Part shown: one piece after another, positions 40,512-50,880 of the stretch
Layout: the number at the start of each line of letters is the position of its first letter
How positions within the stretch are numbered: position 1 is the stretch's first letter
Assembly: GCF_902506295.1 (NCBI RefSeq)
Contig: NZ_LR733312.1
Coordinates: forward strand, 1,564,095-1,628,094
Length of the DNA stretch: 64,000 nucleotides
Source: Luteimonas sp. 9C
GTDB taxonomy: Bacteria; Pseudomonadota; Gammaproteobacteria; Xanthomonadales; Xanthomonadaceae
Direction: 5' to 3'
The notes under the pieces: generated by a model
Seen by the model: only the letters and a program-made list of their open reading frames with translations
Database searches by the model: none
What the model was told of the DNA's origin: nothing
Translations under genes and position numbers: made by a program

Positions 40512-41603
40512 TCAGACGTTGAAGCGGAAATGCATGACGTCGCCGTCCTTGACGATGTATTCCTTGCCTTCCAAGCGCCACTTGCCGGCTTCCTTGGCGC
40601 CGGACTCGCCGCTGTAGCGGATGAAATCGTCGTAACCGACGACTTCGGCGCGGATGAAGCCCTTCTCGAAATCGGTATGGATCACCGCAGCCGCCTGCGG
40701 CGCGGTCGCCCCGATCTTCACCGTCCACGCCCGCACTTCCTTCACGCCTGCGGTGAAGTAGGTCTGCAGCGTCAGCAGGCCGTAGGCCGCGCGGATCACG
40801 CGGTTCAGGCCGGGCTCGTCGAGCCCCAGGTCAGTCAGAAACGCATCGCGGTCGGCATCTTCGAGCTGCGAGAGCTCTTCCTCGATCGCCGCCGACACCG
40901 GCACGACCTCGGCGCCCTCGCCCACCGCGCGCGCGCGCACCGCATCGAGGTGCGGATTGTTCTCGAACCCGTCCTCGAGCACGTTGGCGATGTACAGCAC
41001 GGGCTTGTTGGTCAGCAGGAACAGGTCGCGGATCGCCGCCTGGTCGTCGTCCGACAGCTTCAACGCACGCACCGGCTGGCCGTCGGCCAGGCCCTTGTGC
41101 ACCCGGCCCAGCACCTCGGCGCGGACCTTCGCGTCCTTGTCGCCGGTCTTGGCCGACCGCTCGGCGCGCTGCAGCGCGCGCTCGACGGAATCCAGGTCGG
41201 CCAGCGCCAGCTCGGTATCGATGGTCTCGATGTCGGCGATCGGGTCGACCTTGTTGTTGACGTGGATGACGTCGGGATTCTCGAAGCAGCGCACCACGTG
41301 GGTGATCGCGTCCACCTCGCGGATGTGCGACAGGAACTTGTTGCCCAGGCCCTCGCCGCTGGCCGCGCCCGCGACGAGGCCGGCGATGTCGACGAACTCG
41401 ACCGCCGTCGGCAGCACCTTCTGCGGCTTGACGATCGCCGCCAGCGCATTGAGGCGCAGATCCGGCACCGGCACGATGCCGACGTTCGGCTCGATGGTGC
41501 AGAACGGGAAATTGGCCGCGGCGATGCCCGCCTTGGTCAGCGCATTGAAGAGGGTCGACTTGCCGACGTTCGGCAGACCGACGATGCCGCATTTGATGCC
41601 CAT
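40512..41603 (-). CDS. ychF: Redox-regulated ATPase YchF (OLA1 family)
   Basis: A 363-residue Obg-family P-loop protein that binds ribosomes and hydrolyses ATP rather than GTP. The P-loop GLPNVGKST lies at about 9-17. The usual NKxD specificity motif is replaced by Asn-Val-Leu-Glu (in YIANVLEDG), the feature linked to ATP preference in this family. A C-terminal TGS domain is present. The frame is open upstream, but the ATG at 41603 (MGIKCGIVG) is the family start. It follows pth by 88 bp. Confidence 0.96.
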   Translation of the reverse strand: MGIKCGIVGLPNVGKSTLFNALTKAGIAAANFPFCTIEPNVGIVPVPDLRLNALAAIVKPQKVLPTAVEFVDIAGLVAGAASGEGLGNKFLSHIREVDAITHVVRCFENPDVIHVNNKVDPIADIETIDTELALADLDSVERALQRAERSAKTGDKDAKVRAEVLGRVHKGLADGQPVRALKLSDDDQAAIRDLFLLTNKPVLYIANVLEDGFENNPHLDAVRARAVGEGAEVVPVSAAIEEELSQLEDADRDAFLTDLGLDEPGLNRVIRAAYGLLTLQTYFTAGVKEVRAWTVKIGATAPQAAAVIHTDFEKGFIRAEVVGYDDFIRYSGESGAKEAGKWRLEGKEYIVKDGDVMHFRFNV

Positions 41604-41623
41604 TGCTGTGTCCGTGATCCGTG

Positions 41624-41692
41624 ATTCGGGATTCGTGATTGGTGATTCGCGCGCAGGCCGCGCCGCCGAATCACCAATCACCAATCGCCAAT
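41624..41692. repeat. GATTCG-rich long inverted repeat between pth and ychF
   Basis: The 26-nt arms (41624-41649 and 41667-41692) pair at 23 positions, with 15 consecutive perfect pairs nearest the 17-nt loop. The left arm contains GATTCGGGATTCG and GATTGGTGATTCG as near-tandem units. Related sequence occurs near 22390 and 44168. Confidence 0.65.
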
Positions 41693-42273
41693 TACGGCTT
41701 CGCCGTGTGCAGCCGCGTCATCGCATCCATGAAATTGCCGTCCATCGCGAGCGGCAACACGTCGATCGCGTCGTCGATGGCGCGCCCGATCAGGATGTCG
41801 TCGTCGGCGTTCGCCCGCCCCAGCACCCAGGGCGTGACCTTGTCCTTGCTGCCCGGATGACCGATGCCGATGCGCAGGCGGTGGAACTTTCCGTGGCCGA
41901 GCAACTGCATCGTGTCGCGCAAGCCGTTCTGGCCGCCATGACCACCGTCGAACTTGAGCCGCGCCGAGCCCGGCGGGAGATCCAGTTCGTCGTGCGCCAG
42001 CAGCGCCTGTTCGGGTTCGAATTTCCAGAACCGCAGCGCGGCGGTGACCGACTTGCCGCTGAGATTCATGAAGGTGGCGGGCTTCAGCAGCCAGACCGGT
42101 TGGCCGGCGATGTCGACCTTCGCGGTCTCGCCGAACAGCTTGCTGTCGAGCCGGAACGACGCCCCGGCCTTGGCGGCGAGTGCGTCGACAAAACGGAACC
42201 CGGCGTTGTGCCGGGTCCGTGCGTATTCGGGTCCGGGATTGCCCAGCCCGACGATCAGTCGCAGTCCTGCCAT
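41692..42273 (-). CDS. pth: Peptidyl-tRNA hydrolase
   Basis: A 193-residue esterase releasing tRNA from drop-off peptidyl-tRNAs. The N-terminus [17 protein letters not shown] includes Asn12 and the catalytic His22. [10 protein letters not shown] carries the substrate-binding Asn, and HDELDLPPG the catalytic Asp. It lies 45 bp downstream of rplY; the rplY-pth-ychF order is common in proteobacteria. Confidence 0.97.
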   Translation of the reverse strand: MAGLRLIVGLGNPGPEYARTRHNAGFRFVDALAAKAGASFRLDSKLFGETAKVDIAGQPVWLLKPATFMNLSGKSVTAALRFWKFEPEQALLAHDELDLPPGSARLKFDGGHGGQNGLRDTMQLLGHGKFHRLRIGIGHPGSKDKVTPWVLGRANADDDILIGRAIDDAIDVLPLAMDGNFMDAMTRLHTAKP

Positions 42274-42318
42274 GGAGACGGCAACGCGGGCGCGCCCGGA
42301 GGCACGCCCGCGCGACGA

Positions 42319-42975
42319 TTACTCGTCGTCCTTCGCGGCCTTGGTGGCCGGCACATCGGCCGACGCTTCGTCGGTCTCTTCCGGCTCCGCTTCGACGCGG
42401 CCGTGCTTGGCGACGACGACGGCCACGTCGTGGTCCGCGCCCAGCGCCAGCTCGGGGATCTCGACGCCCTTCGGCAGCTTGAGCTGCGAGAGGTGGACGA
42501 TGTCGCCGACGACCATCGCACCGAGATCGATCTCGATGAATTCCGGCAGGTCGCCCGGCAGGCAGGTCACGTTGACTTCGTTGAGCTCGTGCGTGATCAC
42601 GACGTCGGCGGCCTTGCCGGCCGGCGAGGTGTCCTCGTTGAGGAAGTGCAGCGGCACCGCGGTGCGGATCGTCTCGTTCGCGTTCACGCGCTGGAAGTCC
42701 AGGTGCATGATCTGCTGCTTGAACGGATGACGCTGCATGTCACGCAGCAGCACCTTCTGGACGTCGCCGTTGAGGCTCAGGTCGAGGATCGACGCGTAGA
42801 ACCACTCGTGCTGGCTGGCGAGCCAGACGTCGTTGTGGCTCAGCTCGATGCTGACGGGCTTGAGGTCGCCGCCGTAGACGACGGCAGGCACGTTGCCGGC
42901 AAGACGGAGGCGGCGGCTCGCACCCTTCCCCTCGTCTTCGCGGCGCTGCACCTTGATTTCATGCGTGGTAGCCAT
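42319..42975 (-). CDS. rplY: 50S ribosomal protein L25/general stress protein Ctc
   Basis: A 218-residue long-form L25 (Ctc/TL5 type). The N-terminal 5S rRNA-binding domain (about 1-95) shows GKGASRRLRLAGNVPAVVYGG. It is followed by the extra beta-rich TL5 domain, and the tail is acidic with Glu/Asp and Ala. The short E. coli L25 lacks the second domain. It starts 83 bp after prs. Confidence 0.95.
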   Translation of the reverse strand: MATTHEIKVQRREDEGKGASRRLRLAGNVPAVVYGGDLKPVSIELSHNDVWLASQHEWFYASILDLSLNGDVQKVLLRDMQRHPFKQQIMHLDFQRVNANETIRTAVPLHFLNEDTSPAGKAADVVITHELNEVNVTCLPGDLPEFIEIDLGAMVVGDIVHLSQLKLPKGVEIPELALGADHDVAVVVAKHGRVEAEPEETDEASADVPATKAAKDDE

Positions 42976-43058
42976 TTTCAGTCTTCACTTTTCAGGATTG
43001 AAACCGCCTCGCGGCGGTGAAGCGTCTCGTCCGCGACCAGACGAGACGTTGCAGCAGG

Positions 43059-44018
43059 TCAGTCGACGTAGAGCGAACTGACCGATTCTCCGAACGCGAT
43101 CCGGCGGATCGTCTCGGCCAGCAGCTCGGCGACGCTGAGCTGGCGGATGCGCGCGCAGTTGCGGGCGGCCTCCGACAGCGGGATGGTGTCGGTGACAACC
43201 ATCTCGTCGAGCTGCGATTTGTTGAGGTTGTCGATCGCCGCGCCCGAGAGCACCGCGTGCGTGCAGTAGGCCACCACCTTCGTGGCGCCCTGCACCTTGA
43301 GCGCGGCGGCCGCGGCGCACAGCGTGCCGGCGGTGTCGACGATGTCGTCGACCAGCACGCAGGTCTTGCCGCGCACGTCGCCGATGATGTTCATCACCGT
43401 GGAGACGTTGGCGCGCGGACGCCGCTTGTCGATGATCGCCAGGTCCGCGTCGTCGAGACGCTTGGCGATCGCGCGGGCGCGCACCACGCCGCCGACGTCG
43501 GGCGAGACGACGACCATGTTGTCGGTGCCGTGGGCGCGCCAGATGTCGGCCAGCAGCAGCGGCGAGGCGTAGACGTTGTCGACCGGAATGTCGAAGAAGC
43601 CCTGGATCTGGTCGGCATGCAGATCGATCGTCAGCACGCGGTCGGCACCGGCGGCGGTGACCATCTTCGCGGCGACCTTCGCGGTGATCGGCACGCGGGC
43701 CGAACGCATGCGCCGATCCTGGCGCGAGTACCCGAAGTACGGAATGACCGCGGTCACGCTGGACACCGATGCGCGCTTGAGCGCGTCGATCAGCACCAGC
43801 AGTTCCATCAGGTTCTCCGCCGACGGCGCACATGTCGGCTGGATCACGAACACGTCTTGGCGACGGACGTTCTCTTCGATCTCCACCTGGACCTCGCCGT
43901 CGGAGAACGTCGACACCAGCGCCTTGCCCTGGCGCACGCCGAGTTCGCGGCAGACGGCCTTGGTCAGCGGGCGGTTCGAGTTGCCCGAGAAGATCAGGAG
44001 ATTGCGTTCTTCTTTCAT
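43059..44018 (-). CDS. prs: Ribose-phosphate pyrophosphokinase
   Basis: A 319-residue PRPP synthetase making phosphoribosyl diphosphate from ribose 5-phosphate and ATP for nucleotide, His and Trp synthesis. GYSRQDRR (ATP-site flexible loop), [11 protein letters not shown] (metal site) and [11 protein letters not shown] (PRPP loop) are present. The open frame runs back through tRNA-Gln, so the ATG at 44018 ([14 protein letters not shown]) is chosen. Confidence 0.97.
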   Translation of the reverse strand: MKEERNLLIFSGNSNRPLTKAVCRELGVRQGKALVSTFSDGEVQVEIEENVRRQDVFVIQPTCAPSAENLMELLVLIDALKRASVSSVTAVIPYFGYSRQDRRMRSARVPITAKVAAKMVTAAGADRVLTIDLHADQIQGFFDIPVDNVYASPLLLADIWRAHGTDNMVVVSPDVGGVVRARAIAKRLDDADLAIIDKRRPRANVSTVMNIIGDVRGKTCVLVDDIVDTAGTLCAAAAALKVQGATKVVAYCTHAVLSGAAIDNLNKSQLDEMVVTDTIPLSEAARNCARIRQLSVAELLAETIRRIAFGESVSSLYVD

Positions 44019-44062
44019 GTCTGCGGTTCCGCGTCGCTCTGACCGAGCGGATGGAGGAGTGG

Positions 44063-44082
44063 CCGTACCGGGACCGGTACGG
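44063..44082 (-). repeat. Hairpin between tRNA-Gln and prs
   Basis: A perfect 8-bp stem (CCGTACCG and complement) with a 4-nt loop lies 4 bp past the tRNA-Gln 3' end. It may guide 3' processing of the tRNA from a common transcript; there is no T tract. Confidence 0.5.
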
Positions 44083-44086
44083 ATAT

Positions 44087-44159
44087 CAGGGGCGGCAGGA
44101 TTCGAACCTGCGAATGCCGGGATCAAAACCCGGTGCCTTAACCACTTGGCGACGCCCCT
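44087..44159 (-). tRNA. tRNA-Gln (TTG anticodon), CCA not encoded
   Basis: A 73-nt cloverleaf with acceptor stem AGGGGCG/CGCCCCT, anticodon loop TTTTGAT, T-loop TTCGAAT and discriminator G. The genomic sequence after the discriminator is ATA, so CCA must be added enzymatically, unlike the other four tRNAs here. It lies between ispE and prs, as in related Xanthomonadales. Confidence 0.93.
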
Positions 44160-44165
44160 AGAAAG

Positions 44166-44225
44166 CGGTGATTCGCGGGTGTCGACTCGGGGCATTCGCT
44201 CCGAATCGACACCCACCAGTCACCG
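44166..44225. repeat. Cruciform-type element between ispE and tRNA-Gln
   Basis: An outer 7-bp perfect stem (44166-44172 and 44219-44225) encloses an inner 14-bp stem with one mismatch (44177-44190 and 44201-44214) and a 10-nt loop. The left side contains GGTGATTCGCG, shared with the ychF-pth repeat (41641-41651). Confidence 0.6.
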
Positions 44226-44228
44226 CCC

Positions 44229-45101
44229 TCAGCCTCCCGCCTCGAGCGCATCCAGCAACGGCGAGCGCGCCGCGCCGCCGACCACGCGGGCGGAGACCCG
44301 CGACGCGACCTGCGACTGCGCGGCCTCGGCGGATTCGCGCGTGGCGAATTCGACGAAGCAGCCACTGCCCGTCCCGGTCAGCCGCGGTGTGCCGACCGCT
44401 GACAACACCTCGAACACGGCCTCGACGGCGGGTTCGCGGCGACGCAGGACCGGCTCGAACGCGTTGCCGAGCGATGCACCTGAAACGAAGTCCGCCATTG
44501 TCGCGGGTGCAGCATTTCGCGTCAATTCAGGGGCCTGGAACAGCCCTGCGGTATTCACGTGCACGCCGGGGTCGGCGAGGAGATACCAGGCCGGAGGCAA
44601 CCGGATGGGCACCAGCGACTCGCCCACCCCTTCGGCCCAGGCGTTGTGACCGCGCACGAACACGGGGACATCCGCGCCCAGCGAGAGGCCGAGCGTGGCG
44701 AGCCGGTCTTCGCCCAGATCCAGCCGCCAGAGGCGATCCAGCGCGCGCAGAACGGTTGCCGCGTCGGACGATCCGCCGCCCAGACCCGCGCCGGTCGGAA
44801 TCGATTTTTCCACGGCGATGTCGACACCTTGGGCGACCTTCGCGTCCATTTGGAGCAATTTTGCTGCCCGCACCACGAGGTCGTCGGCTTCGGCGAGACC
44901 GGGTACCGATGCGCCCACCCGCCGGACCATGCCGTCGTCGCGCAGCCGCAGCCGCACCGTATCGCCCCAGTCGAGCATCCGGAACACGGTCTGCAGCGCG
45001 TGGTAGCCGTCCGCGCGGCGGCCGGTAATGCGCAGGAACAGGTTCAGCTTGGCCGGCGCCGGCCAGCTCGACCAGCCGTCGGCGGTATCCGCGGGGGTCA
45101 T
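44229..45101 (-). CDS. ispE: 4-diphosphocytidyl-2-C-methyl-D-erythritol kinase
   Basis: A 290-residue GHMP kinase of the MEP isoprenoid pathway. [21 protein letters not shown] carries the catalytic-type Lys18 (about 14-34). [19 protein letters not shown] is the ATP-binding glycine loop with the active-site Asp. Its ATG overlaps the lolB stop by 4 bp (ATGA), and tRNA-Gln follows downstream. Confidence 0.96.
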   Translation of the reverse strand: MTPADTADGWSSWPAPAKLNLFLRITGRRADGYHALQTVFRMLDWGDTVRLRLRDDGMVRRVGASVPGLAEADDLVVRAAKLLQMDAKVAQGVDIAVEKSIPTGAGLGGGSSDAATVLRALDRLWRLDLGEDRLATLGLSLGADVPVFVRGHNAWAEGVGESLVPIRLPPAWYLLADPGVHVNTAGLFQAPELTRNAAPATMADFVSGASLGNAFEPVLRRREPAVEAVFEVLSAVGTPRLTGTGSGCFVEFATRESAEAAQSQVASRVSARVVGGAARSPLLDALEAGG

Positions 45102-45775
45102 GGTGCCGGAGCGAGTTCCGCGGCCTCGCCCGGCGCCCAGCTGTCGACCACGAGGCGCACGCGCGCGTCACCGCGCTGGGCATTGATCCGGGTCGGCAGC
45201 GCGGGCGCGGCGCCCGGGTCCGGATCGGGCTGCCATTCGAGGTAGTCGATGGTCCAGCCGTCCTGCTGGACGCGCGCCAGGCGGCCGCCGGCATCGAATG
45301 CCACGTCGGCCGGCCCGGAGACGGTGACATCGGCCCGCGCGCCTGCGGACCAGGCCGCCATCGCGGCGACCGGAATCTCGAATCCCGTGGCCTCTCGCAG
45401 CAGCTCGCCGACATCGGCGCCTTCGCGCGGCCCGCCTTCGAGCCCCTCGATGCGCGCCCCTGACGGGCCGCCCTGCAGTTGCCAGCTCTGCCGGGTCACC
45501 GGTGCACTCAGGGTCACCTGGTACGCGCTGCCGGTCTGCCGCCATTCGATCCGGCCGCTGCCGCCGTCGCGTCCATTGGACATCGCGACGCGGCCACTGA
45601 ATGCAAGTTGCGGCAATGCGCGCACTGCAGTCTCGCGCGCGACGAGGCGCGCCTGCGCCTCGGCCAGCGCCGCCGGCCCCAGCTCGACCGTCTGCAACGG
45701 CGGCCGTACCGGCACGCTGGTACAGGCCGCCAGCCCGAGCGCCGCGATCGCGGCCCATGCAATGCGGCGCGTCAT
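45098..45775 (-). CDS. lolB: Outer-membrane lipoprotein receptor LolB
   Basis: A 225-residue lipoprotein that accepts lipoproteins from LolA and inserts them in the outer membrane. The signal peptide ends in a lipobox LAAC (Cys near residue 18). The LolB fold is suggested by [10 protein letters not shown] and [17 protein letters not shown]. The ATG at 45775 overlaps the TPR gene stop (ATGA) and the stop overlaps ispE, so the three genes are translationally coupled. Confidence 0.92.
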   Translation of the reverse strand: MTRRIAWAAIAALGLAACTSVPVRPPLQTVELGPAALAEAQARLVARETAVRALPQLAFSGRVAMSNGRDGGSGRIEWRQTGSAYQVTLSAPVTRQSWQLQGGPSGARIEGLEGGPREGADVGELLREATGFEIPVAAMAAWSAGARADVTVSGPADVAFDAGGRLARVQQDGWTIDYLEWQPDPDPGAAPALPTRINAQRGDARVRLVVDSWAPGEAAELAPAP

Positions 45776-47478
45776 GCGCCCGTTTTCTCCAGCGCGCGGA
45801 TCAGCGAGCGGTTCTCGGGATCGATGTCGCGCGCTTCGTCGAAATACTTGCGCGCCTCGTCCTGGCGCCCCAGCGCCCACAGCACCTCACCGATATGCGC
45901 CGCGACTTCGGCATCGCGCATCATCGAAAACGCCCGCCGCAATTCGACCAGCGCGTCCTCGTTGCGGCCCAGGCGGTAGAGCACCCAACCATAGCTGTCG
46001 ATGATCGCGGCGTTGTTGGGCTCGGCCACGCGCGCCCGGTCGATGAGCTCCAGCGCCTCGGTGTAACGCGTGGTGCGATCGGCCAGCGTGTAGCCGAGCG
46101 CGTTGAGCGCGGCGATGTTCTCGGGATCGGCCACCAGCACCCGACGCAGGTCGGCCTCCGCGCGCGGAATGTCGTCGCGGCGCTCCCACATCAGGGCGCG
46201 CGCGTAGAGCACCGCCGGATCGTCCGGCATCGCGGCCAGGCCACGGTTGTAGACCTCGAGTTCGGCCGGATCGTCGCCCGACTGCCGCAGCTCGGCTTCC
46301 AGCAGATAGGCGTTGCGGCGCATGTCCTCGTCGGCGGCGCCGTCGGACTGCAGCTCGCGCAATCGCGCCCAGGCCTCGTCCAGGCGACCCAGCTCGTGCA
46401 GCACGCGCGCGCCGCGCAGCCGCGCCTGGGCGCGTTCGGGGCCGCCCGGAACGGTCTGGTACCACTCCAGCGCCTCGTCGTACTGCTCCAGGTATTCGGC
46501 CATTTGCCCCAGCAGCAGGCGCTGCGCCGGGTTGGGCGTCAGCGCGACGGCCTTGACCTCTTCGTAGAGCGCCGCAAGCGCGGTCTTGTTCTCGGCGCGG
46601 GCCATCAGCGAGGCACGCAATACGTAGGTGCGGCCGTCCTGCGGCCCCATCGAGAGCGTGCGCTCGGCGTCGGCGAGGTCGCCCAGGGCCTCGTACTCGC
46701 CGGCGATGCCCAGCCGCAGATCGGGGCCGATCAGGGCCGCGTCCCCGAGGGCCGCCAGCGCCTGCCGCGCCTCGTCGGGGCGTCCGGATTCGCGCAACTG
46801 GCTTGCGCGCAGCAGCGCGACCCGCGGCTCGCCGGGGAAGCGCGCGACGATGTTCTCGAGGATGCGTTCGGTCAGATCCGTGCGGTCGAGCCGCTGGGCG
46901 AGGCCGCCGAACGCCATCCAGGCCTGCAGCGCATCGGGAATCGCACCGCTATCGACGAGCTGGCCGAGCAGGCGCGCCGCCTGGGCCTGGTCGCGGGCAC
47001 CGCCGCCCAGCACGGTGAACGCATGCCGCCAGCCGGCCGGATCGTCGCTGCGCAACATCGCCTCCAGCTGGCGACGGGCCACGCGGTCACGCCCTGCACG
47101 CAGGGACAGCGTGGCTTCCGCGGCGCGCATCGGCAGCGAATCCGGCGCATTGCGGCGCCACAGATCCAGCGCCTGCGCGGCGCGGCGGTCGTCGCCGGCC
47201 AGCAGGGCGATGCGGGTGGCCCGTTCGGCCAGGCCCGCGTCGTCGCCGGACTGGCGGGCGGCATCGAGATACCAGTTCGCGGCTTCGTCCAGACGGCCCG
47301 CCTGCACCGCGAACTCGCCGGCGAGGGTCGCGCCCAGCAGATCCTGGTGCAGGGTGTCGGCGCGATCGAGATCGCCGCGTTGGGCGTGGGCCGTGCAGGC
47401 CAGTCCGAGCAGGGGGACCAGCAGGGCCGCGCGCAGCCGCGCGGTCCGGAGCGGAGAGAAAACGGGCATCTGGGGCAA
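45772..47478 (-). CDS. Exported tetratricopeptide-repeat protein
   Basis: A 568-residue protein with a signal peptide (hydrophobic core at about 15-27, AHA-Q cleavage near 32). It is built almost entirely of TPR units, such as ALEWYQTVPGGPERAQARLRG-type repeats and a C-terminal series including DALVELRRAFSMM. It is the counterpart of the TPR protein found upstream of lolB in pseudomonads. It is probably a periplasmic scaffold; its partner is unknown. The start may be Met1 (47478) or Met4. Confidence 0.85.
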   Translation of the reverse strand: MPQMPVFSPLRTARLRAALLVPLLGLACTAHAQRGDLDRADTLHQDLLGATLAGEFAVQAGRLDEAANWYLDAARQSGDDAGLAERATRIALLAGDDRRAAQALDLWRRNAPDSLPMRAAEATLSLRAGRDRVARRQLEAMLRSDDPAGWRHAFTVLGGGARDQAQAARLLGQLVDSGAIPDALQAWMAFGGLAQRLDRTDLTERILENIVARFPGEPRVALLRASQLRESGRPDEARQALAALGDAALIGPDLRLGIAGEYEALGDLADAERTLSMGPQDGRTYVLRASLMARAENKTALAALYEEVKAVALTPNPAQRLLLGQMAEYLEQYDEALEWYQTVPGGPERAQARLRGARVLHELGRLDEAWARLRELQSDGAADEDMRRNAYLLEAELRQSGDDPAELEVYNRGLAAMPDDPAVLYARALMWERRDDIPRAEADLRRVLVADPENIAALNALGYTLADRTTRYTEALELIDRARVAEPNNAAIIDSYGWVLYRLGRNEDALVELRRAFSMMRDAEVAAHIGEVLWALGRQDEARKYFDEARDIDPENRSLIRALEKTGA

Positions 47479-47486
47479 CCGGGCCG

Positions 47487-47492
47487 TAAAAT
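47487..47492 (+). promoter_or_regulatory. Possible -10 box for hemA
   Basis: TAAAAT lies 70 bp before the hemA ATG in the divergent TPR-hemA spacer. No clear -35 is seen, so this is a weak call. Confidence 0.3.
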
Positions 47493-47561
47493 GGGCGCCT
47501 TCGTCCGCAGCTTATCGCAAGCGCCTGAACGGAATCGCCCCTCCGACAGGCCCGCCAGCCC

Positions 47562-48837
47562 ATGAGCCTTTACGCACTCGGCATCAACCACCAGACCGCG
47601 CCCGTCGCCCTGCGCGAACGGGTGGCGTTCGCCGGCGACGCGCTCGACGCGGCGCTGGCGCAGCTGCGTGCGTTGTCCCCGGTGCGCGAAGTCGCGCTGC
47701 TGTCGACCTGCAACCGGACCGAGCTCTACGCCATCTGCGACGACGACGGCAGCGCGCTGGCGCACTGGCTGGCGACCCACCCGGGCGATGACGCATCCCT
47801 GGCCGGCGGCTCGCTGCAGGCCTACCTGTACCAGCATCGCGACGCCGAAGCGGCCCGGCATCTGTTCCGCGTGGCGACCGGCCTCGACTCGCTGGTGCTG
47901 GGTGAACCCCAGATCCTCGGCCAGGTGAAGCAGGCCTGGGCCAGCGCGCGCGCCGCCGGCACGCTCGGCAGCGATCTGGACCGCGTCTTCCAGCACGCGT
48001 TCGTCACCGCCAAGCGGGCGCGCAGCGAGACCCGCATCGGCAACAGCCCGGTATCGGTCGCGTCGCTGGCCGTGCGCCTGGCGCAGGACTCCTTCGCGCG
48101 ACCGTCGGATTCGGCGGTGCTGCTGATCGGCGCCGGCGAGACCATCGAACTGGCCGCGCGGCATCTCGCGCAGGCCAACGTCAAGCGCCTGCTGATCGCC
48201 AACCGCACCTACGCGCACGCGCAGGAACTGGCCGCGCGCCACGGCGGCATCGCGCTGCCGCTCGACGAACTCGACCGGCATCTGTTCCTGGCCGACATCG
48301 TGCTGTCGGCGACCGCCAGCCGCACGCCGATCATCGGCCGCGCGCAGGTCGCCGCGGCGTTGAGCGCGCGCAAGCACCGGCCGATGCTGTTGATGGACCT
48401 GGCCGTGCCGCGCGACATCGCGCCCGACGTAGCCGACCTGCGCGACGTCTTCCTCTACACCGTCGACGATCTCGAACGCACGCTTGACGACAACCGCCGC
48501 GGGCGCCGCGAGGCCGCGGCCGATGCCGATGCGATCATCGATCTGCAGGTCACCCGTTTCAGCGAGTCCAATGCCGCGCGCGGACGCCTGGCGCCGGTGA
48601 AGCGTCTGCGCGCGCACGGCGATGCGGTGCGCGGCGAAGCGCTCGCCCGCGCCCGCCAGCAGCTCGCAGCCGGGCAATCCCCTGATGCGGTACTGGAACT
48701 GCTGGCCCACACCCTGACCAACCGGCTGCTGCATCTGCCGACCACCGCCCTGCGCGACGCCGCGCTGCGCGGCGACGACACCCTGGCCGACAGCCTGGAT
48801 GCGCTGCTGCCGCCCGAACCCGAGCCCCGGACACCCG

Positions 48838-48860
<23 letters not shown>
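47562..48860 (+). CDS. hemA: Glutamyl-tRNA reductase
   Basis: A 432-residue enzyme reducing Glu-tRNA to glutamate 1-semialdehyde, the committed step of C5 tetrapyrrole synthesis. [17 protein letters not shown] begins the catalytic domain. [10 protein letters not shown] carries nucleophile Cys50. The NADPH domain shows [16 protein letters not shown] near 185-200, and a C-terminal dimerisation helix follows. Its 3' end overlaps prfA by 23 bp. The divergence from the TPR-lolB-ispE operon is conserved in gammaproteobacteria. Confidence 0.97.
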
Positions 48861-49920
<1,060 letters not shown>

Positions 49921-49995
49921 GTGACCGCGCCGGAAGGCGCGCATCGCCACCGGCTCACGATGTCTCCGTCCCATGTGCTGCGGTACCCTCGCCGC

Positions 49996-50517
49996 ATGAG
50001 CAGCCAATCCGATTTCATCCCCTTGCAGATCTGCGTGCTGACGGTGTCCGACAGCCGCACTCTCGACACCGACAGTTCGGGCGACTACCTCGTCGAGTCG
50101 TTGACCGCCGCGGGCCACGCAGTGGCCGAACGCGCCCTGCTGCCTGACGACCGCTATGCGATGCGCGCCCTGGTGTCGAAGTGGATCGCCGATGCCACCG
50201 TCGACGGCGTCCTCGTGACCGGCGGCACCGGTTTCACCGGCCGCGACTCGACGCCCGAGGCCCTGCTGCCGCTGCTCGACAAGGAGATGCCGGGCTTCGG
50301 CGAACTGTTCCGCGCGATTTCCTTCGATGAGATCGGCACGTCCTCGCTGCAGTCGCGCGCGTTCGCCGGCCTCGCCAATGCGACCTTCGTGTTCGCCCTG
50401 CCCGGCTCGACCTCGGCCTGCCGCACGGCGTGGGAGCAGATCGTCCGCCACCAGCTGGATGCGCGCACGAAGCCCTGCAACCTCGCGACGATCCGTCCGC
50501 GCCTCAAAGAAGCCTGA
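49996..50517 (+). CDS. moaB: Molybdenum cofactor biosynthesis protein B
   Basis: A 173-residue MogA/MoaB-fold protein thought to adenylylate molybdopterin. LTVSDSRTLDTDSSGDYL, LVTGGTGFTGRDSTPEAL and LPGSTSACRTAWEQI match the conserved substrate-binding blocks. The ATG at 49996 starts the conserved part, 75 bp after prfA. Its stop overlaps the next ATG (TGATG). No other moa gene is in the window. Confidence 0.93.
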   Translation: MSSQSDFIPLQICVLTVSDSRTLDTDSSGDYLVESLTAAGHAVAERALLPDDRYAMRALVSKWIADATVDGVLVTGGTGFTGRDSTPEALLPLLDKEMPGFGELFRAISFDEIGTSSLQSRAFAGLANATFVFALPGSTSACRTAWEQIVRHQLDARTKPCNLATIRPRLKEA

Positions 50518-50858
50518 TGGCCCTCGACCAGACCCTGCGGTTGCTCGTCAAGGCAAGCGGCCTGAGTGTCGGCGAACTGGCCGCGGCGATTCCACGCGCC
50601 GGCGCGGCCACGGTTTCGGCCTGGCTGCGCGGCGAGAAGACGCCGGGACAGGACCAGCTCGATGCGCTGGCGAAAGCGTTCGGGGTGCCCGCCGGCGCAC
50701 TGCTCGCCACCCTCGCGAGCACGCTGGATCCGGCGCGCACCAAGGGTGAGCACGACCTGCTCGCCGCCTATCGCGCGCTCAACACCCGGCAGCAGGGCGC
50801 GCTGCTGGAGGTCGCGCGCACCATGGCGCAGGCGCCGCCGCGCAGGTCGCGCGACTAG
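50517..50858 (+). CDS. Small XRE-family transcriptional regulator
   Basis: A 113-residue protein with an N-terminal helix-turn-helix: LVKASGLSVGELAAAIPRAG then TVSAWLRGEKTPGQDQLDALAKAFGV (about 9-60), including the GxxTP turn of the Cro/CI class. The C-terminal half is short and helical (HDLLAAYRALNTRQQGALLEVA), typical of dimerisation tails. It is coupled to moaB (TGATG) and 22 bp upstream of ppk2. Its target is unknown; local control is plausible. Confidence 0.8.
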   Translation: MALDQTLRLLVKASGLSVGELAAAIPRAGAATVSAWLRGEKTPGQDQLDALAKAFGVPAGALLATLASTLDPARTKGEHDLLAAYRALNTRQQGALLEVARTMAQAPPRRSRD

Positions 50859-50880
50859 CCATCCCTCTCAGGAGTCCGTG

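Noticed and set aside
41606-41691. Near-tandem GTGATTCG units considered as a CRISPR remnant
   Set aside because: There are no regularly spaced repeats or spacers and no cas genes; the units form a long inverted repeat instead.
44019-44216. Upstream extension of prs across tRNA-Gln
   Set aside because: It reads through a well-folded tRNA gene; PRPP synthetases start at the equivalent of 44018.
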